From JADJYF01 sp050186725 (lineage in GTDB: Bacteria; Pseudomonadota; Gammaproteobacteria; Ga0077536): a DNA stretch of 64,000 nucleotides. Shown piece after piece: positions 1 through 7,693 of the stretch. The notes below the pieces were generated by a model. The model was not told the origin of the DNA. It did no database searches and saw nothing but the letters and a program-made list of their open reading frames with translations. The stretch spans positions 62,001 through 126,000 of the forward strand of contig JBFWYG010000001.1 of NCBI GenBank assembly GCA_050186725.1, given 5' to 3'. Both the position numbers and the translations under genes were made by a program. The stretch's first letter is position 1; each line of letters begins with the position of its first letter.

Positions 1-1
1 C

Positions 2-934
2 GTGGCGCTGGCGGCGGCAGTCTCCAACGCCGGCGGCCTCGGCACGGTCAGCATTCCCGGCATCAGCGAAGAGCCGCGCGCGGGCGCGGCGAAACTTCGC
101 GGCTACATCGAGGAGGCCTGCGCGCTCACCGACAAGCCCTTCGCGGTGAACATCCCGGTCGGCACCGACAAGCACGGCAATGTGCCGGCCTTCAGCGCGG
201 CCTACGTACAGGCGGTGGTCGACGCGGTCAAGGACAGCGAGGTAGCGAAACGCCTGCGCGCCATCACCACCTCGGCCGGCGCGCCCTCGGCCGCGCGGCG
301 CATGATCGAGGGCTCTGGACTCATCCACATCCACAAGGTCGGCGGCACGCGCCAGGCGCAACGCGCCGTGGCCGATGGCGTCGACATGCTGATCGCCTCG
401 GGCTACGAGGCCGGCGGGCACACCCATTCGCGCCCGGTGCACACCTTCGTCCTCGGGCCCAGCGTCACCGAGGCGGTCGACGTGCCGGTGATCCTCGCCG
501 GCGGCGTGCGCGACGGCCGCGGACTCGCCGCAGCGCTCGCGATGGGCGCCGACGCGGTCGCGCTCGGCACGCGCTTCGTCGCGAGCCACGACAATCCCGA
601 CTGGCATCCGAACTACGCGGCACGCATCCTCGCCGCGCGCGAAGGCGACGACACTCTGTTCCAGGCGCTCTACGGGCCGTCACGCATCCTGCCGAGCCGC
701 GCCATCGCCGAGCTGCACGAGTTCGAGCAGCGCCCCGGCATCACCGAGGAAGACCTCACGCGCTTCAAGGACGAGCGGCTCATCGCCGGCCAGCGCGACG
801 GCGACATGGAAGGCGGCATCCTGCCCTGCGGACAGATTGCCGGCGCGCTCACCGAACTCATCCACGTCGCCGAGTTCGTCCCCGGCATGGTGCGCGAAGC
901 GCTAGCGGCCCTCGCCCGCATCCAAACCCTGTAG
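2..934 (+). CDS. Nitronate monooxygenase / 2-nitropropane dioxygenase family, 5'-truncated
   Basis: FMN-dependent oxidase of the nitronate monooxygenase family, which oxidises alkyl nitronates to carbonyl compounds and nitrite; some relatives are enoyl reductases. The visible part (about 310 residues) begins inside the family's N-terminal strand (AAAVSNAGGLG), so the true start lies left of the window and the GTG at 2 is only the first in-frame start-like codon. The TIM-barrel signatures are present: EAGGH at 136-140, AGGVRDG at 166-172 (FMN phosphate loop) and GADAVALGTRF at 182-192. The stop codon TAG (932-934) is the GTAG head of a REP-like hairpin. The methyltransferase gene follows after 63 bases. 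The family call is firm; the substrate is unknown. Confidence 0.88.
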   Translation: MALAAAVSNAGGLGTVSIPGISEEPRAGAAKLRGYIEEACALTDKPFAVNIPVGTDKHGNVPAFSAAYVQAVVDAVKDSEVAKRLRAITTSAGAPSAARRMIEGSGLIHIHKVGGTRQAQRAVADGVDMLIASGYEAGGHTHSRPVHTFVLGPSVTEAVDVPVILAGGVRDGRGLAAALAMGADAVALGTRFVASHDNPDWHPNYAARILAAREGDDTLFQALYGPSRILPSRAIAELHEFEQRPGITEEDLTRFKDERLIAGQRDGDMEGGILPCGQIAGALTELIHVAEFVPGMVREALAALARIQTL

Positions 935-952
935 GTCGGACTTGCACCCGAC
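930..952 (+). repeat. REP-like element (GTAG head plus imperfect hairpin)
   Basis: A TGTAGG head is followed by GTCGG...CCCGAC arms around a short loop. The TAG of the head is the stop codon of the nitronate monooxygenase gene. It resembles the units at 5442-5641, 6219-6328 and 31161-31235 but is more divergent. Confidence 0.6.
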
Positions 953-997
953 ATTCACGCTCCAATTAACACTCAGGCGCACCAAGGACCGGTCGCC

Positions 998-2536
998 ATG
1001 AAGCCCGACCCCCAACCCGGCGATCCGTCCCCTGCGCCGCTCGACGGCTACTACGCCGAATGCGCCTACGTGCCGACCTGGCAGGCCGAACTCGCCCCGG
1101 CCTGGCTCGATCACGTCGCCCTGTGGGCGGGTCTCGCAGCGCCGCGCGCCGAGCCCGGCGCACCGTTCCGCTACCTCGAAGTGGGCTGCGGCCTCGGCTG
1201 GACGCTCAACCTGCTCGCCGCCGCCAACCCCGAGGGACAGTTCGTGGGTATCGACGCCATGGGGGAGCAGATTGCCCAGGCGCGCGCCGTAGCCCGCGCC
1301 GCGGGTCTGACCAATGTGCGCTTCGTGCATGCGACGCTCGAGCAGGTGCGAAGCCGACGCTTTCCGCGCTTTCATTACCTCGTCGCGCACGGCGTCTACA
1401 CCTGGGTCAGCGATCACAACGCCTCGCTGCTGTTCGAACTGGCCGCACGGGTGCTGATCCCTGGCGGCCTGTGCTACCTCGGCTACAACGTCGAGCCGGG
1501 CTGGTCCGCGCTGCGACCGGCACAGCAGCTCTTGTTCACCGCCATGCGCGACCAGCACGCGTCGCACACCGGCGCCGCCATCGACGCGGCGCGCGCGCTG
1601 GTCCGCCAGGTGCGCGACCTGTCCAACACGCGTCTCGGACTCGCCGAGCACGGCAGCGAACTGCTCGATCGCCTGCTCGACATGCCGAGCGCCTACCTCG
1701 GGCACGAGTTCCTGAACGCGCATTGGCGCCCGGTGTTCGTCACCGAGGCGCATGCGCGCGCGCGCCAGGCGGCGCTCGACTACGTGGGCAGTGCGCGACT
1801 CGCGCTGCGCTACGACGACTACCTGCTGCGACGCGCGCAACGCGCGCTGCTCGCGGCACAGCCGCCCGGCACTCAGCGGGAACTGGTGAAGGACTCGTGC
1901 CTGGGCCAGATGCTGCGCACGGACGTGTTCGTCAAGGGCGGACATTCGCTGTCGCTGCGCGCCCAGCGCGACCAGCGCGCTCATGCCACTTTCGCACTGA
2001 GCGTGGCGCCGCCCCACGTGCACTACGACGTGCAGACCCCGGCCGGTCGTCTGCGCTTCGATCGCCCGGCCGTTCGCGTCCTGGTCCAGGCACTTGCCAG
2101 CGGGCCGTGCCGGGTGACGGACGTTGCGCGGCGCGTTCCCCGGCACGGTTGCAGCCTGTCGGCGCTGCTCGCCGCCCTCGACCTCCTGCTGTTCAGCGGC
2201 GCGATCATGCCGGTCGATCCGCGCAAGGCCGCGCCGCGCGCCACCGCGATGAATGCGCTGCTGCGCGCCGGCGCCGGCACGGGCACCAATCCTGCGAGCA
2301 GCGGCATGGCGCCGCAGGTCGGTCGCCACGGCACGGCGCTGCGGGTCGCGGCCATCGAGCTGCTGCTGCTGACGCACCGCGGCGCGCGGCCGCCGGGCCT
2401 GCGCGTGGCGCGCGCCCTGCTCGCGGCGCGAGGCCTGGACGCGGGCCAGGCGGAGGCAGGCGCGCAAGACCTGCGCGCCTGCCTCCGCCTGTGGCCTACG
2501 CGACAGCGCTGGCTGCGCGGATTCGGTGTGGCCTGA
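998..2536 (+). CDS. SAM-dependent methyltransferase with methyltransferase regulatory domain
   Basis: Class I methyltransferase of 512 residues. Motif I is clear (YLEVGCGLGW, residues 59-68), followed by an acidic strand end at VGID, as expected for S-adenosylmethionine binding. After the Rossmann domain (to about residue 200) comes a helical segment typical of the MethyTransf_Reg domain (about 225-300, around NAHWRPVFVTEAHARA), then a winged-helix-like C-terminal part. Start ATG 998. The next gene, 176 bases downstream, encodes a Nif11-type peptide with a GG processing site, followed by an OGT-like glycosyltransferase. This context suggests the enzyme methylates the precursor peptide, but that is inference; the methyl acceptor cannot be read from sequence. 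Confidence 0.82.
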   Translation: MKPDPQPGDPSPAPLDGYYAECAYVPTWQAELAPAWLDHVALWAGLAAPRAEPGAPFRYLEVGCGLGWTLNLLAAANPEGQFVGIDAMGEQIAQARAVARAAGLTNVRFVHATLEQVRSRRFPRFHYLVAHGVYTWVSDHNASLLFELAARVLIPGGLCYLGYNVEPGWSALRPAQQLLFTAMRDQHASHTGAAIDAARALVRQVRDLSNTRLGLAEHGSELLDRLLDMPSAYLGHEFLNAHWRPVFVTEAHARARQAALDYVGSARLALRYDDYLLRRAQRALLAAQPPGTQRELVKDSCLGQMLRTDVFVKGGHSLSLRAQRDQRAHATFALSVAPPHVHYDVQTPAGRLRFDRPAVRVLVQALASGPCRVTDVARRVPRHGCSLSALLAALDLLLFSGAIMPVDPRKAAPRATAMNALLRAGAGTGTNPASSGMAPQVGRHGTALRVAAIELLLLTHRGARPPGLRVARALLAARGLDAGQAEAGAQDLRACLRLWPTRQRWLRGFGVA

Positions 2537-2712
2537 AGCGCTCGGCGGCTGCCCGCCCCAACTTCTTCGAATGTCAGGTACTTCACGGGCGGCGGCGGTG
2601 CCGCTGTCGCATACTGCGGTGGCGGACCGCGTGAAAGCGCGCGGCCAGCCGATGCACCGGCGCCTTCGCCGACATCGAACACCAAGTGGACACATAGCAG
2701 GGAGAGAGCTCC

Positions 2713-3036
2713 ATGAGTGACAAAGAACTCAACCGTTTCCTCGCCGACATCGAGTCCGACGCGTCTCTCAACCAGGCGGTACAGGCCCTGCGGCCGGCAG
2801 GCGACGCCGACAACCGCGTGGGCGCGGAAGCGCTGATCGCGTTCGCGCAGCAGCGCGGCTACCAGCTCGACATGGACGATTTCATGCCCGAGGTCGGCGA
2901 GTTGGACGAGAACGAACTCGCTGCCGTGGTCGGCGGCGCCACCGCGCAGGGCTCCAACGCGATGGTCAAGCTCAATCCCGCCTTCAACTCCAACCACGGC
3001 AAGTGGATCGACATCCTCTCGTTCAAGTTCTTCTGA
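2713..3036 (+). CDS. Nif11-type leader / RiPP precursor peptide
   Basis: A 107-residue peptide. Residues 2-60 match the Nif11 leader pattern: an N-terminal helix with LNRFLADIESDASLNQAV, then ALIAFAQQRGYQLDMDDF. The leader ends in DENELAAVVGG (65-75), the ELxxVxGG-type site where double-glycine leaders are cut. The predicted core is residues 76-107 (32 residues). It has no Cys, contains Thr77, Ser81, Ser93 and Ser103, an NPAFNSNHGKW stretch and the aromatic end SFKFF. A strong ribosome site (GGGAGAGAG) lies just upstream of ATG 2713. The gene sits between a methyltransferase and an OGT-like glycosyltransferase, both plausible modifying enzymes. No peptidase or ABC exporter for GG cleavage is in the window. 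Confidence 0.85.
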   Translation: MSDKELNRFLADIESDASLNQAVQALRPAGDADNRVGAEALIAFAQQRGYQLDMDDFMPEVGELDENELAAVVGGATAQGSNAMVKLNPAFNSNHGKWIDILSFKFF

Positions 3037-3072
3037 GCGCGCGTTGCGGGACAGCGGGCCGAACTGGCCGCG

Positions 3073-4518
3073 GTGCAGGACGCCGCCACCCCACGCGAGC
3101 GGGCCGCTGCGTGGGGTGCCCAAGGTGAGTGGGGGGCAGCCCTGGCCTGCGCACGCGGTGCGCTCGCCGCCGCCCCGCAGGACGCCGAGCTTCATCACGA
3201 AGTCGCCACCTACGCCGCGCGACTCGGCCTGATCGACCAGGCCGTCCGCCATTTCCGCCTGGCGACCCTTGGCGGCGTCGGCAAGCTCGGCTCACTGCTT
3301 TCGATGGCGACCTTCCTGCCCGCCGCGCCGAATGCCGATCTCGCCGCCCTGCGCGCATCGCGGCATCACATGGCGGCCGCGCTCGCCGAGCGCTGGCCGG
3401 AGATCGCGACGCTGGCGCCCGCGCGCCGCCGCCGCGCGAGCGGCCGTCTGCGCATCGGCTATCTCTCCGCCCATTTCACCTGGGCGTCCTACATGCGCAC
3501 TGTGTGGGGTGTCATCAACCACCACGACCGCGACGCGGTGGACGTGCACCTGTTCGCCGACGGCGATGCGCCGCCGTTCGAGGGCCATGTCTCGCATCCG
3601 CGCGACCGCATCACGCACACCGCGGACCTCGACCTCCCTCGACTCCACGAAACGCTGCGCGCCGCCGACCTCGACGTGCTGGTGGACCTGAGCGGTTACG
3701 GCGCGCCGACGCGCGCCGGCGTGTTCCTGTCCGCGCCGGCGCCGGTGGGCGTGTCGTGGTTCAACGCCTTCGGCACCAACGCCCTGCCGGGACTGCATCT
3801 GCACCTGGCCGACGTCATCGTGTGCCCCGCCGCCGAAGAAGCGCACTACGTGGAACGCATCGTGCGCCTGCCGCGCAGCTACCTCGCCTTCGCGCCCACC
3901 ACGCCGACACCCGAAGTAGGCCTGCCGACCAAGCGACCCTTCACGCTCGGCTGTCTCGCGCCGCTCTACAAGCTCACCGATACGACGCTCGACGACTGGT
4001 GCGCGCTGCTCACCGCGCTGCCCGACAGCCCGCTGCTGCTGGGACACACCGCGGCCGCGCAGGCCTCCAATCGCGAGCACCTGCTGCGCCGCTTCGAACG
4101 GCGCGGCATCGCGCGCGAGCGCATTCGCCTGACCGGGCCGGCGCCCAACTTCGAGTTCATGGAAAACTACGCGGAGATCGACCTCGCCCTCGATACCCAG
4201 CCCTATTCGGGCGGCACCACCACCGCCGAAGCCCTGTGGCAGGGCGTGCCGGTGCTGACCTGGCGCGGCGACCGCTGGGCCGCGCGCACCGCCGCCAGCC
4301 TGCTCCACAGCGCCGGGCTCGCGGACTTCCTCGCTGCCGACGGCGCGGATTTCGTGCGGCGCGGCCGAGCGCTCGCAACGGCGAGTGGGCGTGCCCGTCT
4401 CGCCGAGCTCCGCCCGACGATGCGCGCGCGACTGCTCGCCAGTCCAGCCTGCGCCGTCGCGCGCCAGGCGCGCGACTTCGAGCGGGTGTTCGCGCTGTGC
4501 GCGCACCGCGGACGCTGA
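3073..4518 (+). CDS. OGT/SPINDLY-type glycosyltransferase (family 41 C-terminal domain)
   Basis: 481-residue protein with two short TPR-like repeats (about 5-75) and a bacterial O-GlcNAc transferase/SPINDLY catalytic region. Recognisable blocks are LRIGYLSAHF (around 131), VDLSGYGAPTR, SWFNAFGTNALPG, the LYKL block carrying the nucleotide-binding Lys, and DTQPYSGGTTTAEALWQGVP. Such enzymes move a sugar from a nucleotide sugar to Ser/Thr of proteins. At the position of the usual DFxxH motif this protein has HFTWA, so that His is missing. The start is GTG 3073, 37 bases after the Nif11 peptide stop and in the same frame. It likely glycosylates the core peptide (inference). Confidence 0.85.
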   Translation: MQDAATPRERAAAWGAQGEWGAALACARGALAAAPQDAELHHEVATYAARLGLIDQAVRHFRLATLGGVGKLGSLLSMATFLPAAPNADLAALRASRHHMAAALAERWPEIATLAPARRRRASGRLRIGYLSAHFTWASYMRTVWGVINHHDRDAVDVHLFADGDAPPFEGHVSHPRDRITHTADLDLPRLHETLRAADLDVLVDLSGYGAPTRAGVFLSAPAPVGVSWFNAFGTNALPGLHLHLADVIVCPAAEEAHYVERIVRLPRSYLAFAPTTPTPEVGLPTKRPFTLGCLAPLYKLTDTTLDDWCALLTALPDSPLLLGHTAAAQASNREHLLRRFERRGIARERIRLTGPAPNFEFMENYAEIDLALDTQPYSGGTTTAEALWQGVPVLTWRGDRWAARTAASLLHSAGLADFLAADGADFVRRGRALATASGRARLAELRPTMRARLLASPACAVARQARDFERVFALCAHRGR

Positions 4519-4548
4519 GCGCGGCGGCGTCATTCGCGCTGGCGATGG

Positions 4549-4603
4549 CCTCGGCCCGCGCCACGCCGAGGGAGGGTTTGGGGCAACGTCACGCGGGCCG
4601 AGG
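4549..4603. terminator. Bidirectional terminator-like hairpin between convergent genes
   Basis: Perfect 12-base arms (CCTCGGCCCGCG at 4549-4560 and its complement at 4592-4603) with a 31-base loop. They lie between the convergent glycosyltransferase and porin genes. There is no T-tract, so Rho-independent termination is not certain. Confidence 0.45.
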
Positions 4604-4615
4604 GTCGCACGGGGG

Positions 4616-5359
4616 TCACCAGCGGCTGTTCACACCGAACACCAGCGCCTGGCAGGCGCTCTGCCCGACCAGTTGATCGCAGCCGTGGTTGGTATCGTGC
4701 CAGGTGAGATCGAAGTCGAACGCGCCGAGGCGCTTGCTCACGCCCACCTGGTAATCGACGTAGTCGTAGCCGGCGGGGTTGCTGCGATCGCCCTCGACGT
4801 CGAGATAGCCGACGCGGGTGAAGAGGCCGAAGGCTTGCGGGAGCGCGAGCTTCACGCCTGAATCGACGTAGACTCCATCGCCGTCTTCACCGAAGTAGTC
4901 CGGCGAATAGGCCACGCCGACGTCGACCTTGGGCGTGAACATCAGGCGGCTGAAGCCGTAGTCGAGCCGCCCGCTGACCTCGGCGGTCTCGAGATCGCCC
5001 ACACCGCGGTCGGCGTTCTGGCCGGGAAAGTAGTAGTAGCGAGCGCCGAGATCCCAGCCGATGCCGTTCGCCAGGCGACTGCGAAAGCCACCATAGAAGT
5101 CGGTCTCGAGCGAAGCCTCGTCGTCACCCGCGCGATCGAACTCGGTGTTCGATGACCACAGGCCCGCGTAGAGACCGTAATCAGGGTTGTGGTAATCGAT
5201 GCCGCCGTGGACCGAGGGGTCCTGGTTGGTACGCGTGATGCCGCGAAACACATAGTCGGTGGCAAGCCCGAAATTCACCTGCCAGTTGCGACTGCCCTCG
5301 TCCGCCGCGGCCGCGGCGCTCGCCGCCAGCACCAGCGCGGCGATGGAAACTCTCTGCAT
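4616..5359 (-). CDS. TorF family putative porin (Gcw_chp)
   Basis: 247-residue outer-membrane protein. An N-terminal signal peptide (about 1-19, ending in AAAAA-DE) is followed by a beta-rich chain with alternating aromatic residues, the opening NFGLATDYVFRGITRT typical of the Gcw_chp/TorF family, and a C-terminal Trp preceded by FGVNSR, as in barrel proteins recognised by BamA. The role is probably a small porin; the solute is unknown. A ribosome site GAGG lies 9 bases upstream of ATG 5359, and it is part of an 8-base-pair inverted repeat (5369-5398) that could mask it. Confidence 0.82.
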   Translation of the reverse strand: MQRVSIAALVLAASAAAAADEGSRNWQVNFGLATDYVFRGITRTNQDPSVHGGIDYHNPDYGLYAGLWSSNTEFDRAGDDEASLETDFYGGFRSRLANGIGWDLGARYYYFPGQNADRGVGDLETAEVSGRLDYGFSRLMFTPKVDVGVAYSPDYFGEDGDGVYVDSGVKLALPQAFGLFTRVGYLDVEGDRSNPAGYDYVDYQVGVSKRLGAFDFDLTWHDTNHGCDQLVGQSACQALVFGVNSRW

Positions 5360-5368
5360 GGTCCATGT

Positions 5369-5398
5369 CCTCGTGAACGACCGTCACCGGTCACGAGG
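5369..5398 (-). promoter_or_regulatory. Hairpin that pairs with the porin ribosome binding site
   Basis: On the minus strand, CCTCGTGA (5398-5391) is complementary to TCACGAGG (5376-5369) with a 14-base loop. The second arm contains the GAGG ribosome site of the porin gene. A folded leader would hide the site. No experimental support. Confidence 0.4.
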
Positions 5399-5441
5399 CG
5401 CAGGTTGGGCTGCATGATCGCAGAGGGTGTGGAGAGAATGC

Positions 5442-5641
5442 GCAGGTCGGGTTTCAAACCGCTATGCACTGCGCTCATCGCGGCGCCACACATGGCCGAT
5501 TGAAATCGGCCCTACAACGGCGGCACCTGTAGGGCGGGTTTCAACCCGACATTCCATGTAGGGCGGGTTTCAACCCGCCATGCCATTCCAGAGCGCGAAC
5601 AAGAGCCCCGACCTCAACGTCGGGCTGAAGCCCGACCTACA
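5442..5641. repeat. REP/BIME-like cluster, five units in alternating orientation
   Basis: Units at about 5443-5462 (degenerate), 5494-5516 (inverted), 5528-5550, 5557-5579 and 5619-5641 (inverted). Each has a TGTAGG(G) head and a hairpin of the form CGGGTT-TCA-ACCCG or CGATT-TCA-ATCGG. Such GTAG-headed palindromes are the hallmark of REP elements mobilised by RAYT transposases. The last unit supplies the TAG stop codon of the DUF1993 gene. Confidence 0.75.
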
Positions 5642-6143
5642 GGGCGCCGAGGAAATCGAACTTGCCGACGGGCACGCCGCCATGGCGCAGCAGGTTGTAG
5701 GCCGTGGTGCAGTGAAAGTAGAAGTTCGGCACCGCCCAGCGATGAAGGAAGGTCTCGCCGGTGAATGCGAACGTGCCCGCCGGGGTCTTGATCTCGATCG
5801 CACGCTCCGCCGCACCGTCGAATTGCGCCGCGGTGAAGCTCGCGAGATAGTCGCGCGCCTTGGCCAGGCGGGCCTGCAGTTCGGCGACGGTCTGCTCGGT
5901 GTCCTCCCAGCGCGGCGCTTCCACGCCGGTCAGCCGCGCGGCCGCGCCCTTCGCCGAGTCGGTCGCGATCTGGAACTGGCGCGTGCACGGCAACATGTCG
6001 GGAAAGAGACGCGAGGTCAGCAGGTTCTGCATGTCGAAACCATGGCTCTCGGCATGCGCCGCGGCCTTGTCCAGCACTTGCGATAGGCTCAGCAGTGTGT
6101 GGCTGAAGCCGGTGACGACCTGGGCGTGGAAGAGATTGCTCAT
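5637..6143 (-). CDS. DUF1993 family protein
   Basis: 168-residue all-helical protein. The pattern (FHAQVVTGFSHTLLSLSQVLDKA at the N terminus, DMLPCTRQFQ near 49, HRWAVPNFYFHCTTAYNLLR near the C terminus) matches the DUF1993 family, a relative of the DinB-like four-helix bundles. No biochemical role is established. The start is ATG 6143, chosen because AGGAG lies 9 bases upstream and the homology begins there; a longer frame to 6203 exists. The gene is flanked on both sides by copies of one REP composite repeat, and its TAG stop is part of a REP head. Confidence 0.8.
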   Translation of the reverse strand: MSNLFHAQVVTGFSHTLLSLSQVLDKAAAHAESHGFDMQNLLTSRLFPDMLPCTRQFQIATDSAKGAAARLTGVEAPRWEDTEQTVAELQARLAKARDYLASFTAAQFDGAAERAIEIKTPAGTFAFTGETFLHRWAVPNFYFHCTTAYNLLRHGGVPVGKFDFLGAL

Positions 6144-6191
6144 CGATAAGACTCCTGTTGATTCATGTTGGTTTGGATCCAACCCGTCATG

Positions 6192-6328
6192 TACTGCGCG
6201 CATGGAGGCGCCACGCGTGGCCGATTGAAATCGGCCCTACAACGGAGGCACCTGTAGGGCGGGTTTCAACCCGCCATCCACTGCGCTCATCTCGGTGCCA
6301 CGCATGGCCGATTGAAATCGGCCCTACA
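6192..6328. repeat. REP/BIME-like composite, second copy flanking the DUF1993 gene
   Basis: Units at 6219-6241 (inverted), 6253-6275 and 6306-6328 (inverted). Bases 6192-6275 align without gaps to 5467-5550 over 84 bases with about eight differences. Bases 6279-6328 repeat the first 50 of them. The last unit carries the TAG stop of the CoA-transferase gene. Confidence 0.75.
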
Positions 6329-7511
6329 GGCCTATCGCGCCCGCGCTCGCCCAGGCGTCGATCTCCGCGTCGCTGCAGCCGACCGCGCGCAGCACTTCGG
6401 CTGTGTGTTCGCCGAGCGCGGGCGCTGGGCGGCGCACCGGCATGCGCTCGCCGGCGAACACCGCCGGCGCGCTCGCCTGGCGAATGCGGCCGCCGCGCGG
6501 GTGGTCGTATTCCACCAAGGTGTCGCCATGCTTCACGCGCGGGTCGTCCGCCACTTCGTGCAGTTCGTTGACCTTGGCGCAGGGCACGTCGTTCTGTTCC
6601 AGCCGCGCGATGAGTTCCGCGCAGGTGAAGTTCGCCGCCGCCGGCCGGAACTCGGTCAGCATCTGCGCATAGTTCGCGAAGCGCAGCGTCAGTGACGTGA
6701 AGCGCGGGTCGTCCAGCAGGTGTTCGATGCGCAGCGCGCGACACACGCCGGCGAACTCGCCGTCACCGACCACGATGAGCGTGATGAAACCGTCCTGGGT
6801 GCGGAGCAGCTCGTAGAACGACGCGATCAGCGGCTTCGGCGTGAAGCCCTCGGCGCCGACGAAGCTGTCGTTCCAGAACACTTCCGGCCAGAGAAAGTGC
6901 AGGCTCGCATCGAGCATCGAGAGCTCGACATGATGGCCGGCGATGACCCCGCGCTCGCGCGCGAACAAGGCCGAGGCGATGGCCTGCGCGGCGGTGACCG
7001 CCGCGACCTTGTCGCTCGCGATGGTGCGCATCAGCTGCGGCTCGCCGCCACCAGCGCCCTGGGCCGCGGCGAAACCCGACACCGACTGGATGACCGGGTC
7101 GTAGACGCGCTTGTCGGCGGCCGGGTTGCTGCGGCCGAAGCCCGAGATGGACACGTAGATCAGGCGCGGATTGATGCGCTGCAGGTCCTCGAAGCCGTAG
7201 CCGGCGCGATCGAGCGCGCCGGGACGCGAGTTCTGCACGAACACGTCGGCGGTCTCGATGAGCTTGTACAGCGCGGGGCGGATCGCGGGGTTCTTCAGAT
7301 CCACCGCCATCGAGCGCTTGTTGCGGTTCATCTGCGCGAAATAGGCCGACACGCCGCCGCGCACCCCGCCGACGTGGCGCGCCGGGTCACCCGCGCCGAC
7401 CGTCTCGAAGCGGATCACGTCCGCGCCCTGGTCGGCGAGCATGCCGGTGGACATCGGCCCCGAGGCGTTGGTCGTGACGTCGATGATGCGTATGCCGGTC
7501 ATGGGCTGCAT
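6324..7511 (-). CDS. CoA-transferase, family III (CaiB/BaiF type)
   Basis: 395-residue family III CoA-transferase, which moves CoA between carboxylic acids through an aspartyl-CoA thioester. The N-terminal Rossmann-like block (GIRIIDVTTNASGPMSTGML), MNRNKRSMAVDL (61-72) and NPRLIYVSISGFG are all typical. Asp167 in IASDKVAAVTAAQ aligns with the catalytic Asp of formyl-CoA transferase. Start ATG 7511 has a GGGGAG ribosome site. The gene is divergent from the P450-led catabolic operon across a 182-base promoter region, so it may activate the acid product of that pathway (inference). The TAG stop lies in a REP head. Confidence 0.87.
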   Translation of the reverse strand: MQPMTGIRIIDVTTNASGPMSTGMLADQGADVIRFETVGAGDPARHVGGVRGGVSAYFAQMNRNKRSMAVDLKNPAIRPALYKLIETADVFVQNSRPGALDRAGYGFEDLQRINPRLIYVSISGFGRSNPAADKRVYDPVIQSVSGFAAAQGAGGGEPQLMRTIASDKVAAVTAAQAIASALFARERGVIAGHHVELSMLDASLHFLWPEVFWNDSFVGAEGFTPKPLIASFYELLRTQDGFITLIVVGDGEFAGVCRALRIEHLLDDPRFTSLTLRFANYAQMLTEFRPAAANFTCAELIARLEQNDVPCAKVNELHEVADDPRVKHGDTLVEYDHPRGGRIRQASAPAVFAGERMPVRRPAPALGEHTAEVLRAVGCSDAEIDAWASAGAIGL

Positions 7512-7617
7512 GGCGATTCTCCCCGGTGAAATGGGCTCTCGCGCCGGACGGCGCGGACCGGCATTGTACGGCCTCGTCCATCCGCGGCCAGCGGCCCGCG
7601 CCTCCGCGATTCGGGGT

Positions 7618-7647
7618 TTGTGCCGATCTGGTAAGGACGCTTACTAT
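7618..7647 (+). promoter_or_regulatory. Likely sigma-70 promoter of the catabolic operon with an overlapping palindrome
   Basis: TTGTGC (7618-7623) and TACTAT (7642-7647) are separated by 18 bases. The inverted repeat GTAAG-GACG-CTTAC (7631-7644) fills the spacer and overlaps the -10 box, as expected for a repressor operator. The first gene starts at 7694. Read by eye only. Confidence 0.45.
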
Positions 7648-7693
7648 TCCGACCACCGGCGGCGTCGGCCCGCCCGCCGCCGAGGCCGCGAAG

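Noticed and set aside
5442..6328. Clustered repeats as a CRISPR array
   Set aside because: Units are palindromic, alternate in orientation, have irregular spacing and no variable spacers of constant length; there are no cas genes.
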